Below are positions 33,583-42,770 of a stretch of 64,000 bases of DNA, piece by piece (the first letter of the stretch is position 1; every line of letters starts with the position of its first letter). Where the stretch lies: positions 1 to 64,000 of the IMG/VR virus record IMGVR_UViG_3300037112_000094. One strand, written 5' to 3'. A model generated the notes under the pieces. It was not told the origin of the DNA, did no database searches, and was given only the letters and a program-made list of their open reading frames with translations. The DNA comes from a virus. A program made the position numbers and the translations under genes.

Positions 33583-36092
33583 ACGTGGCTCCAAACGGGC
33601 TTCGGTCCGCCTCCGCCTTGGAGCGCCTGAGCCGATTCGATGATCTTTTGCAAATTAGCTGCCGCTACCGACGCCTGCGGTCCGGGTGGAGGCGGTGGCG
33701 CAGCCGGTGGGGCCGGAGGCGGGGCGGGTGGAGCTTGCAACTGTTCGCCCTGCTTCTTGACATCGAGTAGCGCTGGAGGTGTTTGCTGTGTCGCCTTTCC
33801 CCCGGCAAGCCACGCCGCCATTGCTGGAGCGATCTGCAAGCTATTTAGGCGCGGGTCTCTGAGCTTGTCCTCGTTGGCGAGAAGATTGAGCGATAGACGA
33901 AGCTTGTCCGCATCCTGTGGCGGAAGGCTCTCGATCATCTGCATGTCTTCGGCGCTCGGCCTTGCCAGCCATTCGAGGACGCTCGGCGAGCGCAAGGCTT
34001 TTGTCAGTAGCGTCACACCGACTTGTCCAACGAGCAATTCTCCACCGAACTCGCTCAAATTACCGTGTGCCAGCCTCGTGGTTAGTCCGCCAACGACAAT
34101 TCTCAATACCCAGCTTCCGACCTTGCCGTACTTGCGCAATCCACGGTCGATGTACTGTACGTTCTCCGCCTGAATGTTGGGAACCTCTGGATGCGGAGTG
34201 AGTGGTTTTGGCTCAAACTTCGATGCTGGTTCAAGCGGCGGCGGCGGAAGTGTGATCTGCTCGCGAAGAGGCTGATCCTTGGGAAGTGCCTTCAGTCCTG
34301 CTTGCAAGTTTTCGACGTGTTGCGCGAGCTTCGGAATCGAATGATCATATTGCCCGACCCTTCCAAGGTAGTCTTCCAGCTTCGCGTCCCTCGTGAAGCC
34401 CGGTGTGACCTTCGACCTGACGTAGTTCGCGGCGGTTCCCGGTGTCGTCTGCGTGTTCCGGAATGTGTCGACGTAGGGGCCATGGAGGGCGCGCGCTTTC
34501 TTCAACTCATCGTCGGCTCCGGCCTCTTTTGAAACATCCTCTTCAAGCTTTCGGACGACCTGAAGCACCTGTCCGATGGCGTACTTCACATTGCCAGTGC
34601 GGTCGGCGCGCACTGCATCTTCCAACTGAGTCTTCCACCCATGGAGACGGCTGGCGGAAATCTGTTTAAGACCGCGTCCGCCGCCCGTCGCGCCACCACC
34701 TTCACCACCAGTGGCTTCATCGGCTAGATCGCCCAAACCGATACGCTTTATTTGATCGTCAATGACCGCTTTTCTGTCGGGCGGAAGTTCTGCGTATGGT
34801 TTGTCGTAGCCTGCGTTCTTCGCGATAGAGTTTCTCGTCTGGTCAAGCTCGGACAAATCCTCTTCCGCTGGCGCTGTCTCGCGAAGGATTTCCTTGAACG
34901 TTGAAACTTGCTCCGGACTCATCTTGTCCGTTTGTGCCTTGATCGCGTCGACCACGGTCTGCATATCCACTTGGACATTGGCGACCTTGGCGCGCCATAC
35001 CTTCCACGCGGCATTGTTAGCGGCGTTCGCGTCCTTCTCGGCCTTAGCGATCTTGTCGTCGAGTTCCTTCGATGCGGTGTCCAACTTTTGTTGCGTGTCG
35101 ACGCGCTTCTGGCGGTCGCGCATGACCGCATCGTTGCGCTTCCGTACTTCGTCGGTTGCCTGCTGGTGCTTGGCCTCCTCTTCCTGCCGGTCCTTGATGG
35201 CCTTGATCTTGTCCTTTCGGTTCTGCTCAGTCTCATTGACGTTTTTCTTCCGCACATCCTCGGATTCCTTGCCGAACTTCTCAACCGTCCGCTCGGTGTT
35301 TTCGGATACGCCCAATGTATCCCTGATCCCAGTACGCAAATGCTCGGCTGGAACTATACTCGTCTTCGCGTAAACCTCCCCCACGGTTTTTGCCGCTCCG
35401 TGAGTGACGGCGGCGAGTATGCCCATACCCGCGATGCTCCCCAGCAAATTGTCGACAGCCAACTTTGGGTCCTTCTTCGCGTCCTCACGGAACTGTGTAC
35501 GCAATTGGTCCGGAACTTGCGTCGGATCGATCATGTTGAGGAGATTGTTCACATCCTGCGCGCCAGCACTCGGACGCACCGCCCCATAAAGAGCCACTGA
35601 CAAATCCTTCAAAAACTCCGGTGCGCTGTAAAGACTTCTGCCAGCCGCTTTCATAGCGTTAACATCGAATCCAGACGGAGCAATCGGCATCTGACCAATG
35701 CGCCCAGTGGATGGCTGCAAGAGATTTTGAATCTTGTCGTTCGCCCTTTCGAGAATGGTCGGTCCCTCGCCTTGATGCTCGAAGTCCCTTTGGTAGCGCG
35801 GTGCTTCGTCTGGATGAAGATGGAAACCGGCATCGATGGCCTTTTGCACGTTGCTGAAAGGAATCTGAACCTCATCCGATATATTTGTGAATCCCTGATC
35901 CGATGAGGGGAGCATCCGGTACAGCCCCTCGCCCTTCGGATTCGCGGTGAAGTCCGCTTGTGGAGCTTCGAGCCTTTGCCGAATTTGCTTCAGCGCATCT
36001 GGAGACATCTTTCCAAGGACAAGCCTCTGCTCGGGCTCTGAGAGTTTCCTGAGCTTCTCGATTGCCTGATCGTAAGTGAGATCGTTTGCCAT
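33546..36092 (-). CDS. Large coiled-coil virion-internal protein candidate
   Basis: An 848-residue protein. The N-terminal 200 residues are alpha/beta; a hydrophobic stretch SIAGMGILAAVTHGAAKT follows. A long charged coiled coil (residues about 270-400, e.g. KDKIKAIKDRQEEEAKHQ) leads to a Gly-rich linker, then a hydrophobic helical segment (VGSWVLRIVVGGLTTRL). A Pro-rich run near residue 795 precedes the C-terminus. The composition and position beside the polyvalent gene suggest an injected or core protein. Not recognised by family. Confidence 0.7.
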   Translation of the reverse strand: MANDLTYDQAIEKLRKLSEPEQRLVLGKMSPDALKQIRQRLEAPQADFTANPKGEGLYRMLPSSDQGFTNISDEVQIPFSNVQKAIDAGFHLHPDEAPRYQRDFEHQGEGPTILERANDKIQNLLQPSTGRIGQMPIAPSGFDVNAMKAAGRSLYSAPEFLKDLSVALYGAVRPSAGAQDVNNLLNMIDPTQVPDQLRTQFREDAKKDPKLAVDNLLGSIAGMGILAAVTHGAAKTVGEVYAKTSIVPAEHLRTGIRDTLGVSENTERTVEKFGKESEDVRKKNVNETEQNRKDKIKAIKDRQEEEAKHQQATDEVRKRNDAVMRDRQKRVDTQQKLDTASKELDDKIAKAEKDANAANNAAWKVWRAKVANVQVDMQTVVDAIKAQTDKMSPEQVSTFKEILRETAPAEEDLSELDQTRNSIAKNAGYDKPYAELPPDRKAVIDDQIKRIGLGDLADEATGGEGGGATGGGRGLKQISASRLHGWKTQLEDAVRADRTGNVKYAIGQVLQVVRKLEEDVSKEAGADDELKKARALHGPYVDTFRNTQTTPGTAANYVRSKVTPGFTRDAKLEDYLGRVGQYDHSIPKLAQHVENLQAGLKALPKDQPLREQITLPPPPLEPASKFEPKPLTPHPEVPNIQAENVQYIDRGLRKYGKVGSWVLRIVVGGLTTRLAHGNLSEFGGELLVGQVGVTLLTKALRSPSVLEWLARPSAEDMQMIESLPPQDADKLRLSLNLLANEDKLRDPRLNSLQIAPAMAAWLAGGKATQQTPPALLDVKKQGEQLQAPPAPPPAPPAAPPPPPGPQASVAAANLQKIIESAQALQGGGGPKPVWSHVYSEELGRIIPV

Positions 36093-36094
36093 TT

Positions 36095-37690
36095 TTACTG
36101 TGGCGGATGCGCAGGTGCGGTTTGCGATGGTCCGTTCTGTAGGGTTCTCATGATCGCATCTAGGTCGGGATTCGTGGACGACGGCGGTGTGGAACCTTCG
36201 GGCTCGCTTTCCGATGTGTTTATGTCGTCGAGAACTTGCTTCTTCGCCGTTTCGTTTTCATGCGCGCCGTCAATCAATTGGCGGAGAATATCGGCTGGCA
36301 AAGCACCGTGTGTCGGATTATTGACCCACTGCTGAATCGTGTTCCCCCATCCGGATGTGATGATGTAGTCGAGAGCCTGTGTCGTGAACCTTCCGGCGCT
36401 GACTTTCTCAAGAGCAACAGCAAGGCGCTTCTGGTTGATCGCATCGTCCGGATGCTGTGCCACCAGATCAGCAATTTTAGACAATCCCTTGGCAGTCTCG
36501 TAGTCCTTGTACGCTGCCGTGTACTCCGGTGTGCGGCCACGGAGAACCGCCTTGCCGACATGAGTTGCACCAGATGACGCGGTCGGTGAGCCAGCAGCCT
36601 GTGCCTTTTTCTTTACCCCGCCCAAATGCGTCGGTTGTCCCTCTCCGGGTTGAGCATTTTCATCTTCGCCCGGTAACGGCCCACGGGGTGGCTTCAGGAT
36701 TACCCCAAATCCGGGGACACGGCGATTCGTTTCCGTAACCGGCACATACCAGCCGTTTAAGTCCTGCTTCAGAGTGGTGGTGATGCTCTCGGAGGGGGCC
36801 GCACTCGATAGCGCCGTTTGCTGGTTGATGAACAGAATATCGGCCACAGTCAGAGGCTCCCCTTCAGGGATGTTGTAGTCGTGTCTGTATGCGGCCTCCG
36901 TTTCAGCGAACTTCGAATGACTCGCCTTTCCTGCTGGCTGCGTGTATCCGGGAACCTCTTCGCGGAAATCGGTGCCGTCCGGATTCAAGAAACGCTGGTA
37001 GAATTTTCCATCATTCGAGTCTTTGTAAGGCTGTCCTATCGCCTTCACGCCCTTCGTGAGAGGAACCTTGGCGAGGCTCGCCACCGCCTGATCGATTACC
37101 TCTTGTGGGGCATTATTCTTCTTGAGCCACTCAATCGTCGCTTGGTTAACAGCGTTTGTTCTTGTGATCTCCGTTTGCGCTGTTGCCTCTCCTTGCTCGG
37201 TTGGAGACGGCGGTCCTGCGGAGGCAAGCTGAGTAGCCTCGGCCTGTGCCTTAACTTGCTCCGGCGTTTGTGAACCCTGCTCGCGGATTTCGTAGGCTGG
37301 GCCTGCTGGAATTTTCTCTCCGTTCGCGTCAATCGTCGACTGTCCGTAGATCGGAGGCGGAGCGGGAGCCGATGCTGGCTTCTTAGGGAAACGGAGGTCC
37401 TTGCCCAACATCTTTCCGAATCTCATCAGCGCGTTCGGATGGGTCTGGCTTCCCCAATGCTCGTCGCGTGTCTGCAGAGCTTGCGCTAGTTGGTCGCGTG
37501 TTTGGAGATACTCCGTGCTGCTGGGATCGAGCGTCGAGAGTCTGGTCTGGAGGTTGTCCACCATCCCCTGAATTTCGTTGTGCTTTTCCTGAAACTCAGC
37601 GTCGGACAAAGCTTGCTTGTGAGCGCGCCGTTCTTGTCCGCGCTGTGCGCCAAGCTGCCAACCTTCTTGCCATGCACTCTCGTTCGCCAT
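36095..37690 (-). CDS. Hypothetical virion-associated protein
   Basis: A 531-residue protein beginning MANESAWQEGWQLGAQRGQE, closely similar to the start of the small protein at 37695. A coiled-coil region (about residues 30-75) is followed by Pro/Ala/Gln-rich linkers and a beta-rich middle (GWYVPVTETNRRVPGFGVIL). A C-terminal helical part ends the protein. It is directly followed by the 848-residue gene (2-bp gap). It is likely structural or injected. Confidence 0.7.
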   Translation of the reverse strand: MANESAWQEGWQLGAQRGQERRAHKQALSDAEFQEKHNEIQGMVDNLQTRLSTLDPSSTEYLQTRDQLAQALQTRDEHWGSQTHPNALMRFGKMLGKDLRFPKKPASAPAPPPIYGQSTIDANGEKIPAGPAYEIREQGSQTPEQVKAQAEATQLASAGPPSPTEQGEATAQTEITRTNAVNQATIEWLKKNNAPQEVIDQAVASLAKVPLTKGVKAIGQPYKDSNDGKFYQRFLNPDGTDFREEVPGYTQPAGKASHSKFAETEAAYRHDYNIPEGEPLTVADILFINQQTALSSAAPSESITTTLKQDLNGWYVPVTETNRRVPGFGVILKPPRGPLPGEDENAQPGEGQPTHLGGVKKKAQAAGSPTASSGATHVGKAVLRGRTPEYTAAYKDYETAKGLSKIADLVAQHPDDAINQKRLAVALEKVSAGRFTTQALDYIITSGWGNTIQQWVNNPTHGALPADILRQLIDGAHENETAKKQVLDDINTSESEPEGSTPPSSTNPDLDAIMRTLQNGPSQTAPAHPPQ

Positions 37691-37694
37691 CTGG

Positions 37695-37961
37695 CTATGC
37701 CTTCCTCGCGACTCTCTTCCGCGCGGCCTTCTTCTTGCCGCCCTTACGGCGACCTTTGGCCTGCCCAGCGGTGAGAACCACCTCGTCCTTGTGGACGCGA
37801 GCGTACCCCGATTTCTTCACTTTTCCGCCCTTCTTGAAGGACTTCGGGCTCGCCATTTTGTCGGCGCTCGCTTGGACGAGAAATTTGCCTTTATTGTTCT
37901 TTTTGTCCTTGTGCTTTGAGGCAATATCCATTCCAGCTTGCCACGCTTCGTCGTTCGCCAT
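37695..37961 (-). CDS. Small basic structural protein
   Basis: An 88-residue protein behind AAGGAGACGACAAAA. The start MANDEAWQAGMDIASKH mirrors the 531-residue neighbour. The core KKGGKVKKSGYARVHKDEVVL is a motif frequent in phage virion proteins. The C-terminus is Lys/Arg/Ala-rich. The shared N-terminus may be a packaging or assembly tag. Confidence 0.75.
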   Translation of the reverse strand: MANDEAWQAGMDIASKHKDKKNNKGKFLVQASADKMASPKSFKKGGKVKKSGYARVHKDEVVLTAGQAKGRRKGGKKKAARKRVARKA

Positions 37962-37989
37962 TTTTGTCGTCTCCTTGTGATTTGTGACG

Positions 37990-38499
37990 CTACCCGCCAA
38001 GTGCAAATGCTTCCCCAGCCGCTGCACCAGTCGTGGTAGCGCGGCCAAGGATACTGTTGTTCCAGTTCTCATACCGTTGCTGGGACAGTTCGGCCTCCTG
38101 CCCGATGCCGGTCATGCCAGTCTTCAAGAGATCACCGCCAGTTGTCGCAAGACCACTCACAGAGCTTCCTGTGAGACTGCCGATGAGGTTCGTCATATAC
38201 TCGTGGAGCTTGTCCTTCGTCGCGGCGTTGGACGCGGCTGTACCTCCCGAGCGTGTGCCCAGTTCGGTAGCACTCTTGATGTCTTGTTGTGTGGATTTTT
38301 CGGCGGCGCTTCTTTCGGGAGCGATTGCCTGCGCCGTCTTCGTGGCATCGCCGCTCACGATGGAGTTCCACCAATCGGATGCAGCGGCTGTGTTCTTCTC
38401 GCCTCGCTGGGTAGCTTCGCCAGCGGCTTGGCTGGTTTGGCCGATGGCCGCGTTGAGACCTAGATTTTGACCGCCGAAAACCGATTCCCAGAAGCCCAT
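37990..38499 (-). CDS. Virion structural protein candidate
   Basis: A 169-residue Gly/Ala/Ser/Thr-rich protein, mostly helical (AIGQTSQAAGEATQRGEKN, LLKTGMTGIGQEAELSQQRY), starting behind GGAGGTGTGCC. It has the low-complexity look of phage tail-core or internal proteins. No family is recognised. It is first in the operon of virion proteins running down to 28683; the 97-bp gap to 38597 contains no gene. Confidence 0.7.
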   Translation of the reverse strand: MGFWESVFGGQNLGLNAAIGQTSQAAGEATQRGEKNTAAASDWWNSIVSGDATKTAQAIAPERSAAEKSTQQDIKSATELGTRSGGTAASNAATKDKLHEYMTNLIGSLTGSSVSGLATTGGDLLKTGMTGIGQEAELSQQRYENWNNSILGRATTTGAAAGEAFALGG

Positions 38500-38596
38500 G
38501 GCACACCTCCAAACGCGAGGCGAGCACCGGCTCCCGGACCGCCGCTCAACACATCGCCATTCTACACCGATTACAAGATAAACGCCCTAAAAATCC

Positions 38597-39805
38597 TTAC
38601 GCGTGCATGAGCATGTACTCGTCCGCTCTTTTAACGCCGGTACCGTTGTCGCGCATTCGATCCACGATCTTTGGATCGACCAGATCGGGGTGAATCCACC
38701 AGTCTTCCATGCTATCGTATTTCCTCGGTGCAATATCACCAACGACTAGAAGGTAGCCATGTGATTCAAGATACCGTCTACTACGCTCCTTGACAGTGGG
38801 GTCAGGAGAGAGGTAGTCGTCGTGTTCAAATGTAATCACAGCGAATTTTCGAGTTTCAAACGGTAGCTGCAACAATACGTTGAAGGAGTTCGGGTCGGTG
38901 TCGATTTGCAGATAGTCGTAGTCTTTTGTGATTAGCGCATCGTAGTCCAATTTTACGGCATCACCAGTGATGACGGTGCTTTTTCGTTCCTTGGCGTACT
39001 TCGCTGTTATTGACGGTTTTATGTCGATGGACACACCGCTCCATCCCCACTCCTCAAGCAGTTTCGTATTGTTCGTGAAGGTGGGGTCTCCGCATCCGAG
39101 TTCAAAAAACGTACCATCGCGCTTCCCGTTGAGCATCGTCAACACGAACATATCTTGGTACATCTGCGAATAGTTGCGTTCGATGAATCGTGAACCGGGG
39201 AATTTGACCCGCAGTTGCTCGTACATCGAGCCATAGTAGATTAGTGGGTCAGTCCACAACGTGCCGTCGAGCCTCTGTAGATTATTCTGTACGGCCATAA
39301 TGTGTACTGGCAACATCGTGGGATTCTTCTTCAATTGTCTAAGGAGATGAAGGGATTCATCGAACAGACCAATCCACCATGCAGATACAGCTTGTTCAAA
39401 CACCAAGGCGTATCGCCCCGGATAGTCCACGTTCGTGCGTAACTTTGGGTGGTCTTCATGCAGCTTCTGACCCATAATCGAGAAGGTGTAGGATTCCTGC
39501 CAATCCTTGTTGACCTCGTACAAGCGGCTCAGAAGAAAATAGGCTTCTGGCCGGTCGGGCATCAGAGAGATGGCCCTGAGCAAAATGCCTTTGGTCGTGT
39601 AGACCCGACAGCCCTGCCGTGTAAAACAGTTGGCAAGTCGCAAAAGCGCCTCGTAGATGAGCAAGGCGTTCGTTGAGTATTCAGTTGTCCTGATGTAGAA
39701 CCCGGCTGCTGCGGCGGTGTGACCTTGGTTTTCATACCAGTTCCCCAGCGAAAAGTTATACTCCGCGTTCTCGGGGTCACTGACGTAATTCAGCAGTTCG
39801 CTCAT
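38597..39805 (-). CDS. TPR plus FkbM-like methyltransferase
   Basis: A 402-residue two-domain protein. Residues about 10-190 form tetratricopeptide-like helices (SLGNWYENQGHTAAAAGFYI, AYFLLSRLYEVNKDWQESY). Residues 210-370 are a Rossmann methyltransferase with FFELGCGDP, WGWSGVSIDIKPS, VITGDA and YDYLQIDTDPN, the FkbM-type layout. It overlaps the radical SAM fusion by 4 bp (ATGA). Its role is probably glycan or peptide O-methylation. Confidence 0.85.
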   Translation of the reverse strand: MSELLNYVSDPENAEYNFSLGNWYENQGHTAAAAGFYIRTTEYSTNALLIYEALLRLANCFTRQGCRVYTTKGILLRAISLMPDRPEAYFLLSRLYEVNKDWQESYTFSIMGQKLHEDHPKLRTNVDYPGRYALVFEQAVSAWWIGLFDESLHLLRQLKKNPTMLPVHIMAVQNNLQRLDGTLWTDPLIYYGSMYEQLRVKFPGSRFIERNYSQMYQDMFVLTMLNGKRDGTFFELGCGDPTFTNNTKLLEEWGWSGVSIDIKPSITAKYAKERKSTVITGDAVKLDYDALITKDYDYLQIDTDPNSFNVLLQLPFETRKFAVITFEHDDYLSPDPTVKERSRRYLESHGYLLVVGDIAPRKYDSMEDWWIHPDLVDPKIVDRMRDNGTGVKRADEYMLMHA

Positions 39806-41628
39806 GCTGGAACTCCGTTTTCACAGGTCTTGCACAATACGAATGGCGTGCCATCCTTGGGAACGATTTCTTCAAAGGAATGCTTGTACAAATTGCCTAG
39901 TATGTGCTCCAAACCGTAATCCATGCAGCAGAGTGAGACATCGCCGTTTGGCAACAGAACACTATGATACAGCCGCTCTGGACAACCACAAGTTGTATCG
40001 CTATTTCTCATTTCCGTTGTGTTGAGACTAATCTGAATGAACTCAGTTTTCTTCACATTACCCGCCCGATTGTACATAGCAGGTCTGATTGTTTCAGGGA
40101 ACAGCCCTCGCAAAGCCGGTGATAGTGTCCCCATCGTCATGGAGCGGAAATTCTCGATATGACGTGATTCACGCTTAATCGCCGTTAACAGTTGCGTGTA
40201 TTTGTCTGAATGATGGGAAAAGTAACCCTCTACGTCGGGAAGGTGAAGGACGAACCCGCCCTGCACTCCTGTGAACGGTATCCCCTTAATCTGCTCGAAG
40301 TCGGCGAGGCTCATCCCCATCCCAGTTGTGAACAGGGAAACCTTGTGCCCCGTAGCGTGGGCATGGCATATCATCGCCGCGCAATTGGGGTTTAGAAAAG
40401 GCTCTGCGCAACCAGCGAAGGTAATCTGTATTTCTGGCGGCACCTTGTCGATAAGCTTTACATAATCCGGCAAAGACAGAATGCGTTCCCCGTTGTATAC
40501 CGCGACTAGTTTATCTTGTGGGCAGAACGCGCAATGCGGTGGGCATCCATTCTTTGGAATGGCGGTTGTTATTTCAAGTGTCGGGTAGGAAGTTGTGTGC
40601 CACTTATTTTTAACTCTTGGCTGCTGTGAGGTTTCATTCAGACCCAGCACCTTGGGAATCGCCCGTTCCGGCACCCGAAGAATGAAAGCGCAGTTATCTT
40701 GGAACCCGAAAGTTATCAGCAGGTCGTTTTGCCACTCCGTCAGTCCGCAGCAAAATTCTATCTCCCCATCCAAGAACGAAAATGGTTCACCGATTCTTAC
40801 GATTTTCCAGTTCTGGTCATAGACCACAAATCGGTGCATATACGTGGCGTCTTTCTGCCCGATGTTGTTCTTGAAAAGGTCGCAGTCGTGAACTACGCAG
40901 ACGTAGTAATCCTTCCAATGAATGACTTGGGAATTACCACGAAGAAATGGCATCCCTTCAATTTTATCGGCTTCATCCACTTCCCGCACGCGACACGATT
41001 TCAGCGTCGTTAGGTCAGCCTTGACCAGCACGGCAGGATTTGTCCACTGGATGAAGTGGTACGGCATATCGAGCACAGGCATCCAGTTCTTTTCGCAATA
41101 CCATTCAGGATTTGTGGGGTGCTCAATGCGGTAGCGACCAATTTCTTTTACAGATTTATCTGTCACTTCCAGTTCTGAAAATTCCATTCTGCTTTGCCCG
41201 TTGGTTGTGGTGTCTCGCCGACACCCAATGGCATAGAGATGTCCATCCCACCGAACGAGGCGTGCGTCCTCAAGCCCGACAAACTCCCATAGCGGCTCTT
41301 TATCGAGCATGCTTGTGTCAATCTTCCAATAGCGTTCGATTTCGAGGCTTGGAGCGAGTTTGCAAAGGAAATTCGTTGTCCGTAAATGCAGGTCGTTTTC
41401 GGGATTGAGATAGGCGAGAGGACCGAAGCGATTGTTGAACGTTTGCCCGTTCTCCGCATGGTAGAGTGTATAGTTGACGTTTCGCAGAATCATCCAGAGT
41501 TCGTCGCGGTCAACAAACACAGATGGATTACACAGTCCGAGACCACCGGAGTCTGTGGAAGCAATCATTAGTTGCTTGATTTCGCCGCCCTCTGCCAACA
41601 CCGAGCGGACGAAGTTCCTATTAGACAT
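39802..41628 (-). CDS. GH130-like propeller fused to a radical SAM domain
   Basis: A 608-residue fusion. Residues 1-335 resemble the five-bladed propeller of GH130/GH43-like glycoside enzymes (LCNPSVFVDRDELWMILRN, GLEDARLVRWDGHLYAIGCR, WEKNW-type blade repeats). Residues 345-608 are a radical SAM domain. The cluster is C362-x3-C366-x2-C369 (GCPPHCAFCPQ), ITFAGCAEPFLNP is the glycine-rich SAM strand, and a C-terminal Cys-rich SPASM-like region follows (CGCPER, LCCMDYG, CKTC). I know of no standard family with this combination. It is coupled to the methyltransferase gene. Confidence 0.82.
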   Translation of the reverse strand: MSNRNFVRSVLAEGGEIKQLMIASTDSGGLGLCNPSVFVDRDELWMILRNVNYTLYHAENGQTFNNRFGPLAYLNPENDLHLRTTNFLCKLAPSLEIERYWKIDTSMLDKEPLWEFVGLEDARLVRWDGHLYAIGCRRDTTTNGQSRMEFSELEVTDKSVKEIGRYRIEHPTNPEWYCEKNWMPVLDMPYHFIQWTNPAVLVKADLTTLKSCRVREVDEADKIEGMPFLRGNSQVIHWKDYYVCVVHDCDLFKNNIGQKDATYMHRFVVYDQNWKIVRIGEPFSFLDGEIEFCCGLTEWQNDLLITFGFQDNCAFILRVPERAIPKVLGLNETSQQPRVKNKWHTTSYPTLEITTAIPKNGCPPHCAFCPQDKLVAVYNGERILSLPDYVKLIDKVPPEIQITFAGCAEPFLNPNCAAMICHAHATGHKVSLFTTGMGMSLADFEQIKGIPFTGVQGGFVLHLPDVEGYFSHHSDKYTQLLTAIKRESRHIENFRSMTMGTLSPALRGLFPETIRPAMYNRAGNVKKTEFIQISLNTTEMRNSDTTCGCPERLYHSVLLPNGDVSLCCMDYGLEHILGNLYKHSFEEIVPKDGTPFVLCKTCENGVPA

Positions 41629-41691
41629 CGCCTTCTAACTTTCTGACCGCTGAGCAGCACAGCATGGTCATTCGCCTTCTAACTTTTTGAC
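41628..41691. repeat. 20-bp direct repeat flanking the S74 gene end
   Basis: Copies at 41628-41647 and 41672-41691 differ by one base (TCGCCTTCTAACTTT(C/T)TGAC). The right copy encodes the C-terminal VKKLEGE of the fibre gene. The left copy lies just upstream of the next gene's ATG, leaving a remnant of that C-terminus. Confidence 0.8.
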
Positions 41692-42447
41692 TCTGAGAAG
41701 CAGATCATCCACTGTCGCAACGACTTCTTTTATGGCGTTCGTGTTTGCCATCACTAAAGGCGTCAAATCGTAATGCAGAATGTCGGAAGTTTCCTCATCT
41801 TCAGGGTGAAGCTTACCCTTGACCCCATAGACTGCTTGTGGTATGACGCCCTGCAACTCGTTAGCAATGATACCAACCTTGTCAATGCCATCGTCTGCGG
41901 TATCGTACAGGCCATTGTATTTGAAGATACAAGGCTTAATTCCTAATACTGTCTGCACGCCACCGGGATAGGGTCGAATATCTTTTTTCAACCGTATATC
42001 CGAAGTGGCACCCTGTCTGCCTTGTGCTCCCTGAGCACCAGTGGCTCCTTGAGGTCCAGTACCACCAGTTGCACCTTGCAACCCTTGTGCTGGCCCCTGA
42101 AGTCCTTGAGTTCCTTGAGGCCCAGTCCCTCCGGTTGCACCCTGTACTTGTGCTCCCTGTCTCCCCTGTGCTCCTTGTGTGCCTTGTAAACCAGTTCCTC
42201 CAGTATCTCCTTGCGTGCCAGTCGTGCCTTGAGTGCCAGTTCCAACCGTTCCTTGAACACCTTGGGTTCCCTGTACTCCCTGAGTTCCTTGAGTACCAGT
42301 AGTGCCGGTGGTGCCTTGCGAACCTGTCGGACCCTGTGTTCCCGTAGCACCTTGAGTGCCTGTGTTTCCCTGTACGCCAGCATTTCCCTGACTGCCGGTT
42401 GCGCCTTGGGGACCCTGAAATCCGGGAGGATAAGATTCGATGCTCAT
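41668..42447 (-). CDS. Collagen-like tail fibre with S74 chaperone domain
   Basis: A 259-residue protein. Residues about 8-150 are Gly-X-Y repeats rich in Q, T and A (about 45 triplets). The register is broken at GAQVQG and GPAQGLQG. Residues 150-259 are an intramolecular chaperone of the peptidase S74 type ([24 protein letters not shown]-like segment, C-terminal coiled coil). Such proteins form trimeric fibres, and the S74 domain usually cleaves itself off. It is coupled by ATGA to the gene upstream. Confidence 0.93.
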   Translation of the reverse strand: MSIESYPPGFQGPQGATGSQGNAGVQGNTGTQGATGTQGPTGSQGTTGTTGTQGTQGVQGTQGVQGTVGTGTQGTTGTQGDTGGTGLQGTQGAQGRQGAQVQGATGGTGPQGTQGLQGPAQGLQGATGGTGPQGATGAQGAQGRQGATSDIRLKKDIRPYPGGVQTVLGIKPCIFKYNGLYDTADDGIDKVGIIANELQGVIPQAVYGVKGKLHPEDEETSDILHYDLTPLVMANTNAIKEVVATVDDLLLRVKKLEGE

Positions 42448-42770
42448 GAGTTTTCCTGACCGAACAAATTGAATGCACTTGTTCCATTTGCGGAAGTGAC
42501 TTTTATTACGTCCGTGTTCTCCATGGTGATGCCGACTGTCAGAGCAAGCACTCCATTTCCTCCAACAGTCGTTCCACTAAGAATCAATTGCTCGTTCGAA
42601 TCGCCAGCCCCCCCGACGCATATTCTCATAGTGATCGCGTCTGCGGTGGCACTGTTGTTGCAGATGGTAAGCGTGGAGATGACCGCTGATGTCGTCGCAC
42701 AGGTATAGAGAGTCGTCTCGACCGTGGCCGTGGGATATGCTTGTGCGAGAACTCTGATCGTAGTCGGCAT
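42444..42770 (-). CDS. Small tail-fibre associated protein
   Basis: A 108-residue beta-rich, Thr/Ala/Val-rich protein ([40 protein letters not shown]) with the look of a one-domain Ig-like or jelly-roll decoration protein common beside phage fibre genes. No signal peptide. It overlaps the collagen-like gene by 4 bp. Confidence 0.75.
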   Translation of the reverse strand: MPTTIRVLAQAYPTATVETTLYTCATTSAVISTLTICNNSATADAITMRICVGGAGDSNEQLILSGTTVGGNGVLALTVGITMENTDVIKVTSANGTSAFNLFGQENS

